Positions 54,984 through 63,658 of a stretch of DNA of 64,000 nucleotides are shown here, piece after piece. The notes under the pieces were generated by a model, which worked only from the letters and a program-made list of their open reading frames with translations, was not told where the DNA came from and did no database searches. The number at the start of each line of letters is the position of its first letter. Position 1 is the stretch's first letter. Made by a program: the position numbers and the translations under genes. Origin of the DNA: Thalassotalea psychrophila (GTDB lineage: Bacteria > Pseudomonadota > Gammaproteobacteria > Enterobacterales > Alteromonadaceae). The DNA lies in NCBI RefSeq assembly GCF_031583595.1, contig NZ_CP134145.1, forward strand, positions 2,356,001-2,420,000. The letters are read 5' to 3'.

Positions 54984-55016
54984 ATGCTATTGGCAAGCCC
55001 TGCAAACTAATAGCAT
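54984..55016 (+). other. Intercistronic hairpin between DUF1302 and DUF1329
   Basis: ATGCTATT and AATAGCAT form an 8-bp stem with a 17-base loop, 20 bases after the DUF1302 stop. With no T-run it is more likely an mRNA processing or stability element than a terminator. Confidence 0.5.
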
Positions 55017-55036
55017 TAACTTAAAAAGGAAAGATT

Positions 55037-56410
55037 ATGAAATTTAATAAAACATTATTCGCATTAATTGCGACAACAGCCACACTTTTTACATCCAGTG
55101 CTATGGCAAAAATCAGCGCAGCAGATGCAGCTAAATTAGGTAGTGAATTAACGCCTGTTGGCGCTGAACGTGCTGCCAACGTTGATGGTAGTATTCCAGA
55201 GTGGACTGGTGGTATGACAACTGCTCCTGCTGGTTATAAAGGTGAAGGTACAACACGTATCGACCCATTTGCCTCTGAAAAACCATTATTTGTTATCGAT
55301 GCAAGTAACTACAAACAATATGAAGCGAAATTAAGTGCTGGCCAAAAAGAATTATTTGCTAAGCACCCAGACACGTTTAAAATGCCAGTTTTTGCCACTC
55401 ATCGTACGGCAGCTGCACCACAATGGGTTTATGATAAAACCAAAACTAACGCCCTTAATGCTGAAACTACCGCTGGTGGTGACGGTGTAGCAAATGCCTT
55501 TGGTGGTTATCCTTTCCCAGTTCCACAAAATGGTCACGAAGCAATTTGGAATCACTCTTTACGCTGGACCGGTCAAGGCAGTAACAAAAAATACAAGAAC
55601 TTAACTGTGTATGGCAACGGTACTAGTACGCTTGGTCAAGGTGAAATCTGGGAAAGCTTCCCATATTACAACCCAGAAAGTAGCGCTGAAGAATATAACG
55701 GTAATATCCAACAAATCCTAGTGCAATACAGCTTACCTGTACGTCGTAAAGGTGAAGTTATATTGGTTCGTGATCCGGTAAATGCAGCAGAAACTCCTCG
55801 TCAAGCGTGGCAGTACATACCTGGCCAACGTCGAGTTCGTCGTGCACCAACTATTGCATTTGATACCCCTAATACACAGTTCGCCGGCCAAGCTACTTTT
55901 GATGATTCTTTCATGTTTAATGGTTCTACAGAACGTTATAACTGGAAATTAAAAGGCAAGCAGGAAATGTTCATTTCTTACAACAACAATGGTCTTTTTA
56001 GTGAAGCTGAAAAAGGTGATGACGCAGTAGCAAATATTGCGACACCATATCATCCAAATCCAGAGTTTTCTCGTTGGGAACTACATCGTGTATGGGTAGT
56101 TGAAGCAAGCTTAAAAGAAGATAAGCGTCACGTTTATGCTAAACGTACTTTTTATATTGATGAAGATACTTGGATGGTTGCGGCTACAGATATTTATGAT
56201 GGTCGAGGTAACTTATGGCGTGCTGGTTTTGCTAACTTTTTGAATGCTTATGATGTACCGGTAACTGCAGTTCGTGCAACCTGGCACACTGATTTTCAAA
56301 ATGGCAATTACGCGTTTAATGAACTTGATTTTGTTCCTGTAAAATTTTACCAAGGTGAAAAAGATAAATTCTTTACTCCTGGTCAGGTTCGTAAATTAAG
56401 TAAGCGTTAA
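55037..56410 (+). CDS. DUF1329 family exported protein (copy B)
   Basis: A 457-residue protein with a signal peptide (about 1-24, ending AMA). The same landmarks as copy A are present: AAKLGSELTPVGAERAAN, GSIPEWTGG, QWVYDKTK, GQRRVRRAPT, RYNWKLKGKQEMFISYN and HRVWVVEA...DEDTW. The order of genes is the same as in copy A (DUF1302 then DUF1329). A clear AAAGGAAAG site precedes the ATG. It is followed by a 9-bp hairpin before the WS/DGAT gene. Confidence 0.9.
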   Translation: MKFNKTLFALIATTATLFTSSAMAKISAADAAKLGSELTPVGAERAANVDGSIPEWTGGMTTAPAGYKGEGTTRIDPFASEKPLFVIDASNYKQYEAKLSAGQKELFAKHPDTFKMPVFATHRTAAAPQWVYDKTKTNALNAETTAGGDGVANAFGGYPFPVPQNGHEAIWNHSLRWTGQGSNKKYKNLTVYGNGTSTLGQGEIWESFPYYNPESSAEEYNGNIQQILVQYSLPVRRKGEVILVRDPVNAAETPRQAWQYIPGQRRVRRAPTIAFDTPNTQFAGQATFDDSFMFNGSTERYNWKLKGKQEMFISYNNNGLFSEAEKGDDAVANIATPYHPNPEFSRWELHRVWVVEASLKEDKRHVYAKRTFYIDEDTWMVAATDIYDGRGNLWRAGFANFLNAYDVPVTAVRATWHTDFQNGNYAFNELDFVPVKFYQGEKDKFFTPGQVRKLSKR

Positions 56411-56428
56411 TCTAAATACCCATTAAAT

Positions 56429-56460
56429 ATGCAAGCCGAATACTATTTTGTGGCTTGCAT
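56429..56460 (+). other. Hairpin between DUF1329 and WS/DGAT genes
   Basis: ATGCAAGCC and GGCTTGCAT form a perfect 9-bp stem with a 14-base loop. No T-run follows, so it may weaken but not end transcription into the WS/DGAT gene 32 bases later. Confidence 0.55.
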
Positions 56461-56492
56461 TCATCTCCTTATAAGACCAAGAGAAAATGAAC

Positions 56493-57962
56493 ATGCCTCG
56501 CCAATTACACAGTATCGACCGCATTTTTTTAGATATGGAAACACCAGACAATTCAATGGGGATCACGCCTTTATACTTTTATGATCCAAGCGGGTTAGCC
56601 AATGGCACGTTTAACATAGAAGCTTTATTAGAACATATTGATCAATGTGTTCGCAGCATTCCTGTTCTTTGCGGTAAATTACATCGTACTCCATTAGACT
56701 TAGACAACCCTTATCTAGTTGAAGATAAAAACTATGAGGTAAACAATCACGTTACCCATTATGTATTAAAAGATAGCTCTAGCATTAAAGATTTATCCAA
56801 TGCCATTACGCAATATCAAGAAAGAACATTAGATACTTCCAAGCCACTTTGGGACGCTATGGTGATAAGTGGTATTAATATTAAAACGTTACCTAAGGAT
56901 TGTTTTTTGATCGCGCTTAAAATTCACCATGCTGTTGCTGATGGCATGACTTTAATGAATTTAACCGCAAAACTTCATGGTCAAATTGAAATAGGCGCAC
57001 CGGTAAAACTTGCTTCAAACAGCAGTTTACTATCAGGCGGATTACTAGGTATGGCGTCTCGAGTATTTGCTAATAACCTAAAACAATCAATTCAGCTGGT
57101 TAATCCATTACTAAAGGTTGCTCCAAGACTAAGTGTTAATGCTATTAACTATTTCTTCGACAATTTAAATAAATCCAATGAGCCAGTAGCACAAACTCGC
57201 TTTGCCGGTAATGTTACGCCAAAACGTGTGTGGGGTTATACACCATTGGCTATCGAGCCACTTAACCGTGTACGTAAGCTCTTGCCTTCGTGTTCGTTGA
57301 ATGATGTGCTGTTAACTGTTATTGCCGGTGCTTTAAGAGAGTATCTAGAATCAAAAAATGAATTACCAGATGTAGCAATGCGTGCAATGGCGCCGATAAA
57401 TGTTCGTTCTGAAGGCGAAGTTGGAGCTGCTGGTAATGAAATATCAATGATGTCGCTGTCATTACCGGTAGAAATTGCCGATCCAATGGAGCGTTTAGTT
57501 GAAGTGATTAAATTTACCAGTAATGCAAAAGAGCAACAGCTTAAATTGGGCTCTCGTAATGTGTCAGAACTTGCCAAAAATCTTCCTGCAGCATACTTAA
57601 GCTATATGAATAAAATTGTAAGTAGCTCTTCGGCAAATAAGATGGTTTCCAAATTAGGCAATACGGTAGTGACCAATGTACCTGGTCCTAAAGAAGAATT
57701 AAATATGCTAGGTGCACGTTTGATCAATATGGCAGGAATTGGTCCTGTTAGTGATGGCGTAGGTCTACTACACGGTGTAATGAGTTACAACGGTAATATG
57801 GTAGTTAATGTTGTTTCATGTCCTTCTATGATCCCAGACATTAAATTTTATATTCAATGTTTAAAAAACAGTTATGAATCGTTATTACAAGCTGCAGATG
57901 CGCGTTATTCCAATTTAGTTAGTGAAGAACTCAGTCAAGCACTAATTAATGAAACGCATTAA
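56493..57962 (+). CDS. WS/DGAT acyltransferase (module copy B)
   Basis: A 489-residue protein, collinear with the one at 27719-29197: both begin MPRQLHS, have HHAxADG at exactly 145-151, share YFYDPSGL and GKLxRTPLDLDNPYLVE, and have a late NVPGP segment. The active-site motif is intact, so wax ester or triacylglycerol synthesis is likely. The ATG at 56493 gives nine bases from GAG; an ATG two codons earlier is also possible. It is embedded between DUF1329 and the YCF48-like gene. That ties acyl transfer to the envelope system. Confidence 0.9.
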   Translation: MPRQLHSIDRIFLDMETPDNSMGITPLYFYDPSGLANGTFNIEALLEHIDQCVRSIPVLCGKLHRTPLDLDNPYLVEDKNYEVNNHVTHYVLKDSSSIKDLSNAITQYQERTLDTSKPLWDAMVISGINIKTLPKDCFLIALKIHHAVADGMTLMNLTAKLHGQIEIGAPVKLASNSSLLSGGLLGMASRVFANNLKQSIQLVNPLLKVAPRLSVNAINYFFDNLNKSNEPVAQTRFAGNVTPKRVWGYTPLAIEPLNRVRKLLPSCSLNDVLLTVIAGALREYLESKNELPDVAMRAMAPINVRSEGEVGAAGNEISMMSLSLPVEIADPMERLVEVIKFTSNAKEQQLKLGSRNVSELAKNLPAAYLSYMNKIVSSSSANKMVSKLGNTVVTNVPGPKEELNMLGARLINMAGIGPVSDGVGLLHGVMSYNGNMVVNVVSCPSMIPDIKFYIQCLKNSYESLLQAADARYSNLVSEELSQALINETH

Positions 57963-58055
57963 GAAAAAAATAAATAAGCAAAAATGTAAACGGTCTAGAC
58001 AAAGCCGCATACATTACTCGCTAACAGCTAAATTAAAACGGCAAAATAGTGTGTG

Positions 58056-58081
58056 GGCAGCATAGCGTTAAGCTAGCTGCC
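58056..58081 (+). terminator. Hairpin after WS/DGAT copy B
   Basis: GGCAGC-a-TAGC pairs with GCTAGCTGCC around GTTAA with one bulged base, followed by TTT. It is a partial terminator at best and lies 94 bases after the acyltransferase stop. Confidence 0.55.
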
Positions 58082-58108
58082 TTTAAGTCGACTGGTAAGA
58101 ATATTAGT

Positions 58109-58120
58109 TTGATTAATCAA
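58109..58120. promoter_or_regulatory. Palindrome TTGATTAATCAA
   Basis: A perfect 12-base palindrome 57 bases before the YCF48-like gene, just after the hairpin at 58056. A second small one (TTCG-ATTAA-CGAA) follows at about 58125. Together they suggest a separate control point for the YCF48-RND pair. Confidence 0.4.
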
Positions 58121-58176
58121 CTGGTTCGATTAACGAATTAATAACAAAACAGTAAAAAGAAAATGAGAAAAAAATT

Positions 58177-59349
58177 ATGATTTATCCGAAAATTAGTTCT
58201 CTAAGTAAGCGTTTACGCAATCCAAACGTATACTTTTTGTTTGCTTGTGTGGGGATTTTTTGCTCTACATTAGCCTATGCACAAGGTGACGCATTAAACG
58301 AAACCTCGGTAATATCAGCACGAGCTGAACATAGCTTAATTATGGACATTAGCAAAACCGAAACAAAATTGATTGCAGTTGGTGAAAGAGGCCATATTGT
58401 GATTCAACAATCAGGACAGAAAAAATGGTCGCAAGTGCAAGTACCAGTGCGCGTGACATTAACTTCTACGTTCTTTATTGACGATCAAAATGGCTGGGCT
58501 GTTGGACATGATGGTGTGGTTCTCTCGACAACAGACGGTGGTCAGCAATGGCAAAAGTTGCTCGATGGTGACACGGTTAACAAAATGATGATTGGTTACG
58601 CTGAGCAGTTAGTTGAAAATATACTCAATGAAATTGCAGTTGCCAACGAAGAAGAAATAGACGAGCTGAATGAGAGGTTGGAAAATTTCCAATATTTTGT
58701 TGATGATTCGTATGCCTTTGGTGATGAAGGCGCTAGTCGCCCATTTTTAGATGTTTGGTTTAACAATAAAAACGAAGGTTTTATTGTTGGTGCATACGGT
58801 TTGATTCTACGTACCACCGATGCAGGGAAAAGTTGGACTCCTTGGACTGAAAAGTTAAACAACATGGACGGTTTTCATTTAAATGCAATTAATCAAATAG
58901 GTGATGATTTATACATTGCTGCCGAAGCTGGAACATTATTCCATTCTACCGATAAAGGTCAAACCTGGAATTCATTAGAGAGCCCATATGAAGGTTCGTT
59001 TTTTGGCATTGTAGGCCATCAAGACCAAACGTTAATTGCCTTTGGTTTACGCGGTAATGCATTCATTTCTCATAATAAGGGTAATCAATGGCTTAAAATC
59101 GAGACTGGTGTTGATTCAAGTCTTTATGGTGGGCATAAGCTTAATGCAGAGCACTTTGTGTTGGTTGGTGCCAGTGGTGTCATTCTACACATCAACAACC
59201 AAGGCGAAGTGATTAAAAGCGAAACAAGTAAATTTAAATTGCCACTAAGCTCTGTTGTTTTCAATGATGCAACTAACGGTAAAGATTCTACTTTGGTTAT
59301 CAGCGGTTTGGCCGGTATTCAGTCCATTTCGCAAGAAAATAAAGGTTAG
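58177..59349 (+). CDS. YCF48-like beta-propeller exported protein (copy B)
   Basis: A 390-residue protein with an N-terminal hydrophobic signal (about 18-36, ending AYA). The blades read KLIAVGERGHIVIQ, GWAVGHDGVVLSTTDGGQQW, GFIVGAYGLILRTTDAGKSWTPW, LYIAAEAGTLFHSTDKGQTWNSL, LIAFGLRGNAFISHNKGNQW and FVLVGASGVILHI. A Glu-rich helical insert (about 140-175) sits between blades two and three, just as in copy A, so the insert is a family trait of this subgroup. It precedes the broken RND gene by 11 bases. It may remain functional with the RND protein of copy A. Confidence 0.88.
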   Translation: MIYPKISSLSKRLRNPNVYFLFACVGIFCSTLAYAQGDALNETSVISARAEHSLIMDISKTETKLIAVGERGHIVIQQSGQKKWSQVQVPVRVTLTSTFFIDDQNGWAVGHDGVVLSTTDGGQQWQKLLDGDTVNKMMIGYAEQLVENILNEIAVANEEEIDELNERLENFQYFVDDSYAFGDEGASRPFLDVWFNNKNEGFIVGAYGLILRTTDAGKSWTPWTEKLNNMDGFHLNAINQIGDDLYIAAEAGTLFHSTDKGQTWNSLESPYEGSFFGIVGHQDQTLIAFGLRGNAFISHNKGNQWLKIETGVDSSLYGGHKLNAEHFVLVGASGVILHINNQGEVIKSETSKFKLPLSSVVFNDATNGKDSTLVISGLAGIQSISQENKG

Positions 59350-59360
59350 GGGATAGTTTC

Positions 59361-61769
59361 ATGAATCAAGTTAAAATAACCAAAAATCAAAACCGTTTAG
59401 AGAGTATGCTCGAAGCATTCTTTTTTAACTATCGACCACTGCATTTGATTATCTTTGCTGCGCTGACAGTGTTTTTTATCATCCAGGCGAGTGAAATTAA
59501 ACCAAGTGCAAGCTTTGAAAAAATGATCCCTAAAGATCATCAATACATCGCTAACTATCTAGATCATAAAGAAGATCTTAAAGGTTTGGGTAATGCCATT
59601 AGGATTTCAGTAGAAAACACTGATGGTGATATTTTTAATAAAGAGTTTCAACATACTTTAAGCCAAATACACGATGAAGTGTTTTACATTCCTGGAGTTG
59701 ACCGGGCGGCGCTAAAATCTATTTGGGCATCAGGTGTGCGCTGGATGGAAGTTACTGAAGAGGGTTTCTCTGGAGGGCCCGTCGTTGGCTCTGACTATGA
59801 CGGCTCAACAAGGTCATTACAACAACTGCGTAAAAATGTTGAAAAATCCGGGCAAATTGGAGCATTAGTCGCCAATAACCTTAAATCAGCTGTTATTTAT
59901 GCACCACTGTTAGAAAAAGACCCTGAAACAGGACTCGCGATTGATTATCAAATATTTTCTGAGCGTCTTGAAACATTAATTCGTGACAAATATGAAAGCG
60001 ATACAATTAAAGTTCATATCACAGGATTTGCTAAAGTCGTTGGTGACTTAATCGATGGCTTAGCGCAAATCGCAATCTTTTTTGCTGTCGCTCTACTAAT
60101 AACGTTTGTGCTGTTATATTTTTACTCATCATGTTTACGTAGTGCAATAATTCCATTGGTTTGTTCAGTAATAGCGGTTATTTGGCAACTTGGTTTATTG
60201 AAAACTCTTGGTTTTGATTTAGACCCATACTCAATGTTAGTGCCATTTTTAGTGTTCGCTATTGCGGTAAGCCATGGTGTGCAAATTATCAATGCCATTG
60301 CTCATGAAAGTGCTAATGGTGCCAATAAAAATAAGGCAGCACGCCTTGCTTTTAGAGCACTTTACCTACCAGGTCTTATCGCATTGATCAGCGACGGTGT
60401 AGGCTTTGCAACATTAATGGTGATTGAAATTTAAGTGATTCAAGATCTTGCTATGGCGGCAAGTCTAGGTGTTGCGGTAATCATCTTATCTAATCTAGTG
60501 TTACTACCAATATTGATGTCATACGCTGGTGTAAGTGCTAAGTCCGTACAAAAACAAATACATTCTGAAGAGCATGGTAAGCATCAAGTCTGGAATTTTC
60601 TTGCCAGCTTTACTGCCCCTAAAAAAGCTCAAGTTATTGTGTATTTGACTATTGTAGTTTCAGTTTGTGGTTTGTTTTTAAGTCAGGATTTGAAAACTGG
60701 TGATCTTGACTCTGGTGCACCAGAGCTTCGTCCAGACTCAAGGTACAACAAAGACAATGCCTTTATTACGGCCAACTATAGAACAAGTACCGATATCTTT
60801 GTAGTAATGGTCAAAACTCCAAAAGATCAATGTGCTAATTACCAAGCGCTTGATGCAATAGACCAATTGCAGTGGCGGTTAAACCAGTTACCAGGCGTAC
60901 AATCAACCACCTCTTTGGTTGATAAAACCAAAAGAATTATGTCGGGTAATAACGAAGGCAATATAAAGTGGTATGCGCTTAACCGTAACCAAGTGTTGCT
61001 TGATCAAGCCTCAATTCGTACTCCAGAGAGTTTTAATGCTGACTGTTCACTCGTACCGCTGTTTGTTTATCTCAATGATCATAAAGCAGAAACGTTAACA
61101 ACCGTGGTTAAGGCGGTAGAAAAATTTTCAGCTGAATTTAATCGCGATGAACTTATCTTTAAACTTGCTGCGGGTAATTCTGGGATTGAAGCGGCAACTA
61201 ATATCGTGATTGAAGAATCACAATATAAAATGTTGTTCTGGGTTTATAGCGTTGTTGGCTTTTTATGTTTATTGACGTTCCGTTCAATTCGCACCGTGTT
61301 GTGTATCATTATTCCTTTAGCTATAACGTCGTTATTGTGTCAGGCATTGATGGCGCAAATAGGCATTGGAGTTAAAGTAGCAACGTTACCAGTAATCGCA
61401 CTAGGTGTGGGGATTGGCGTCGATTATGGCATTTATATCTATACCAAACTTTTATCCTATTTAGATGAAGGAATGACGTTAAAAGATGCTTATTTCAATA
61501 CGCTTAAAACTACAGGTAAAGCGGTTGCATTTACCGGTATTACCTTAGGTATTGGTGTTGGTACTTGGTTCTTTTCGCCAATCAAATTCCAGGCTGACAT
61601 GGGCATACTACTAACCTTTATGTTCATCTGGAATATGATAGGAGCACTAGTAATGATACCGGCATTGACCTGTTTAATTAATAAAAAGGTAATTAGAAAC
61701 AAGCCTGTTAGTAATGACTTATTCGTAGTAAATGATTGTGACTCAGCTGATTTAAAAAAAGCTAGTTAA
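59361..61769 (+). pseudogene. RND superfamily transporter (copy B) interrupted by in-frame TAA
   Basis: The gene is paralogous to the intact RND transporter at 36302 along its whole length. Codon 358 is TAA (60432-60434), where copy A has GAA in MVIDIEVIQEL; here the context is MVIEI-stop-VIQDL. The frame continues unbroken for 444 more codons to 61769, so one base change (G to T) would explain it. The break falls inside the membrane part, after the PYSMLVPFLVF core. A GTG follows the stop directly but has no good ribosome site. It may be a recent nonsense mutation, a sequencing error, or a gene needing read-through; as written, the full pump is not made. Confidence 0.85.
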
Positions 61770-61822
61770 CTATCTTCATCTTTCTGAAGGTATGTAAATC
61801 AAAGCAATACAAAACTTGATAA

Positions 61823-61846
61823 GTTGCCAGAAGAAATTCTGGTAAC
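61823..61846. promoter_or_regulatory. Inverted repeat upstream of TetR copy B
   Basis: GTTGCCAGAA and TTCTGGTAAC pair over 10 bases with one G-T, around GAAA. It lies 22 bases before the GTG start of the TetR gene, a usual place for an autoregulatory site. It is also a possible weak terminator after the RND gene. Confidence 0.45.
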
Positions 61847-61868
61847 TATCAATATAAGGAAAACCCAG

Positions 61869-62510
61869 GTGAAAACCAAAGATAAGATTTTAATTGCTAG
61901 TCTCGATGCTTTTGCAGACGAGGGTGTTGGCCAAATATCAACAAACCATATTGCTGATATTATGGATATTAGTCCTGGCAACCTTTATTATCACTTTAAA
62001 AGTAAATCAGAGATCATTGCCGAATTGCTACGTTGCTTTACGACAGATTTTGGCACTTTTTTAAAATCTGATACGGTTGACATATCAACAAATCAATCGA
62101 TGTGGTTAAAGCTAAATTTAGGCTATCAGTTAATGGACAAATACCGATTCATATTCTGTGAATCAAGTTACATCCTTAACAAATATCCTGAGCTTAGAAG
62201 GTTATTTACCAAGGCGATGCAAACAACAAAAAATGCAATAGATACGTTTTGTCAACATTTACAAAAACAACTAATTGTGAAAGCTGATGAACAAGAAATT
62301 ATTAGCCTCAGTAATAACATGCACTTGCTTTTTACTCAGTGGCCTAGTTATATTGCTGCAAGTGTTAGACATGGCATTGTAGATAATGTGAAGGGCTCAG
62401 ATGAGCATTTATTTATTAAGCAGGGTGTGAATCAAATATTAAATTTAATTTACCCCTATTTGAATAGTGAAGATAAGCAGTTACTAGTTGATATTCAGCA
62501 TAAAGCTTAA
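61869..62510 (+). CDS. TetR family regulator of envelope module copy B
   Basis: A 213-residue TetR protein, paralogous to 29281-29928. The helix-turn-helix STNHIADIMDISPGNLYYHF and the first 50 residues are almost the same, so the two may bind the same or very similar DNA sites. The C-terminal ligand domain is more divergent. The start is set at a GTG (61869) because AAGGA precedes it and the protein then aligns with its paralog; an upstream TTG at 61824 is unlikely. It ends 6 bases before the convergent LysR gene. Confidence 0.88.
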   Translation: MKTKDKILIASLDAFADEGVGQISTNHIADIMDISPGNLYYHFKSKSEIIAELLRCFTTDFGTFLKSDTVDISTNQSMWLKLNLGYQLMDKYRFIFCESSYILNKYPELRRLFTKAMQTTKNAIDTFCQHLQKQLIVKADEQEIISLSNNMHLLFTQWPSYIAASVRHGIVDNVKGSDEHLFIKQGVNQILNLIYPYLNSEDKQLLVDIQHKA

Positions 62511-62516
62511 GTTTTA

Positions 62517-63479
62517 CTATAGTGTTGTAGTGTTTTTATATTGCTTCGCCAATTCAAGTGAAGATGAAATAAACATTTGTTTTAACCATTGATGAGCTTC
62601 ACTGTTGATAACTCTATTGTGTGATATTAAAAACAAGTCAAAATGTTTGTTTTCTTTTGAGGGGAACTTATAAATAGGCTTGATTTGCTTGTTGATAAGC
62701 TTTGAGGTCATCAGCAAATTTGAGCCAATAAATAAATAGTCAGAATTTTCCATTACCTCAATTAAAATGTGCATTTGACTGCTTGTCACTATTGTTGTTT
62801 TTACATTTTTTTCTCCAAATAATAACTTGTTTAACGGATTTTCCAGTAAAACTTGATCACCAGATTTAACCAAAAATTCAACAAACTTGTATTTTAGACA
62901 ATCTTTTAACGTTACTTCTTCAGCAAATAATGGATGATCTCTCTTAGCATAAATTACTGGTATTACTTGCCCTAAATAAGTGGCTTCAAAATTATCATCA
63001 ATTGGTTTTTGAAAATGAACAACGAAATCGAGAGCTCCTGATTCAAGCAATGGTAGTGGATTAAGAGTTATTTGTTGTTCATTGAGTCGAATATTAGGCG
63101 CTTGTTTTACCAGTTGATTAATTAACGGTAATGTAATTGCGTGGCTTAATATCGCTGGTACAGAAATATTAAAACTTTTATTGTTCGTTTCTGGTTCAAA
63201 ACTGCTTCTTTTCATTATGTTTTCAAGAGCTGCAAGAACATCTGGCAATAACAGTTCTAACTCTTGAGCTCTTAAGGTAGGAATAATTCCTCTATTCGTT
63301 CGGTAGAATAGGGGATCGTCAAATAACTCCCTCAACCTATGCAGTGTTTTGCTCATTCCCGATTGCGATATACAGAGTTGTTCTGCTGCTCTGCTAATGT
63401 TTCGTTCTTTGAGCAAAACACTTAGTGGGATTAGTAGATTTAGATCTAATCTGGAAAGTTTCTTTTCAGTATCACTCAT
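62517..63479 (-). CDS. LysR family regulator
   Basis: A 320-residue LysR protein. LDLNLLIPLSVLLKERNISRA, then the recognition helix region CISQSGMSKTLHRLRELFDDPLFYR, form the N-terminal DNA-binding domain; the effector domain follows. It resembles NodD/LinR-type regulators and differs from the LysR at 23050. AAGG is seven bases before the ATG. It is convergent with the TetR gene and divergent from the small exported protein at 63659, which it may control. Confidence 0.9.
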   Translation of the reverse strand: MSDTEKKLSRLDLNLLIPLSVLLKERNISRAAEQLCISQSGMSKTLHRLRELFDDPLFYRTNRGIIPTLRAQELELLLPDVLAALENIMKRSSFEPETNNKSFNISVPAILSHAITLPLINQLVKQAPNIRLNEQQITLNPLPLLESGALDFVVHFQKPIDDNFEATYLGQVIPVIYAKRDHPLFAEEVTLKDCLKYKFVEFLVKSGDQVLLENPLNKLLFGEKNVKTTIVTSSQMHILIEVMENSDYLFIGSNLLMTSKLINKQIKPIYKFPSKENKHFDLFLISHNRVINSEAHQWLKQMFISSSLELAKQYKNTTTL

Positions 63480-63658
63480 TTCAAGCCTTACTTTTTAGAT
63501 AGTAGTTCTGGTCATATCAAGATTGATAATAATTCATTGGACGGAATATCACAAATTCACTATTATTTTCGATATCTCTATTAATTGCAGCAAGTGCTGA
63601 ACTTGAACCTCGGTTAATAATTAGTTTTCTTCAATGAGAATCACTAGGAAAATATTTT

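Noticed and set aside
60432..60434. Recoding of the stop in the RND gene as selenocysteine or pyrrolysine
   Set aside because: The codon is TAA, not TGA or TAG, and the paralog has Glu, so a plain nonsense change is simpler.
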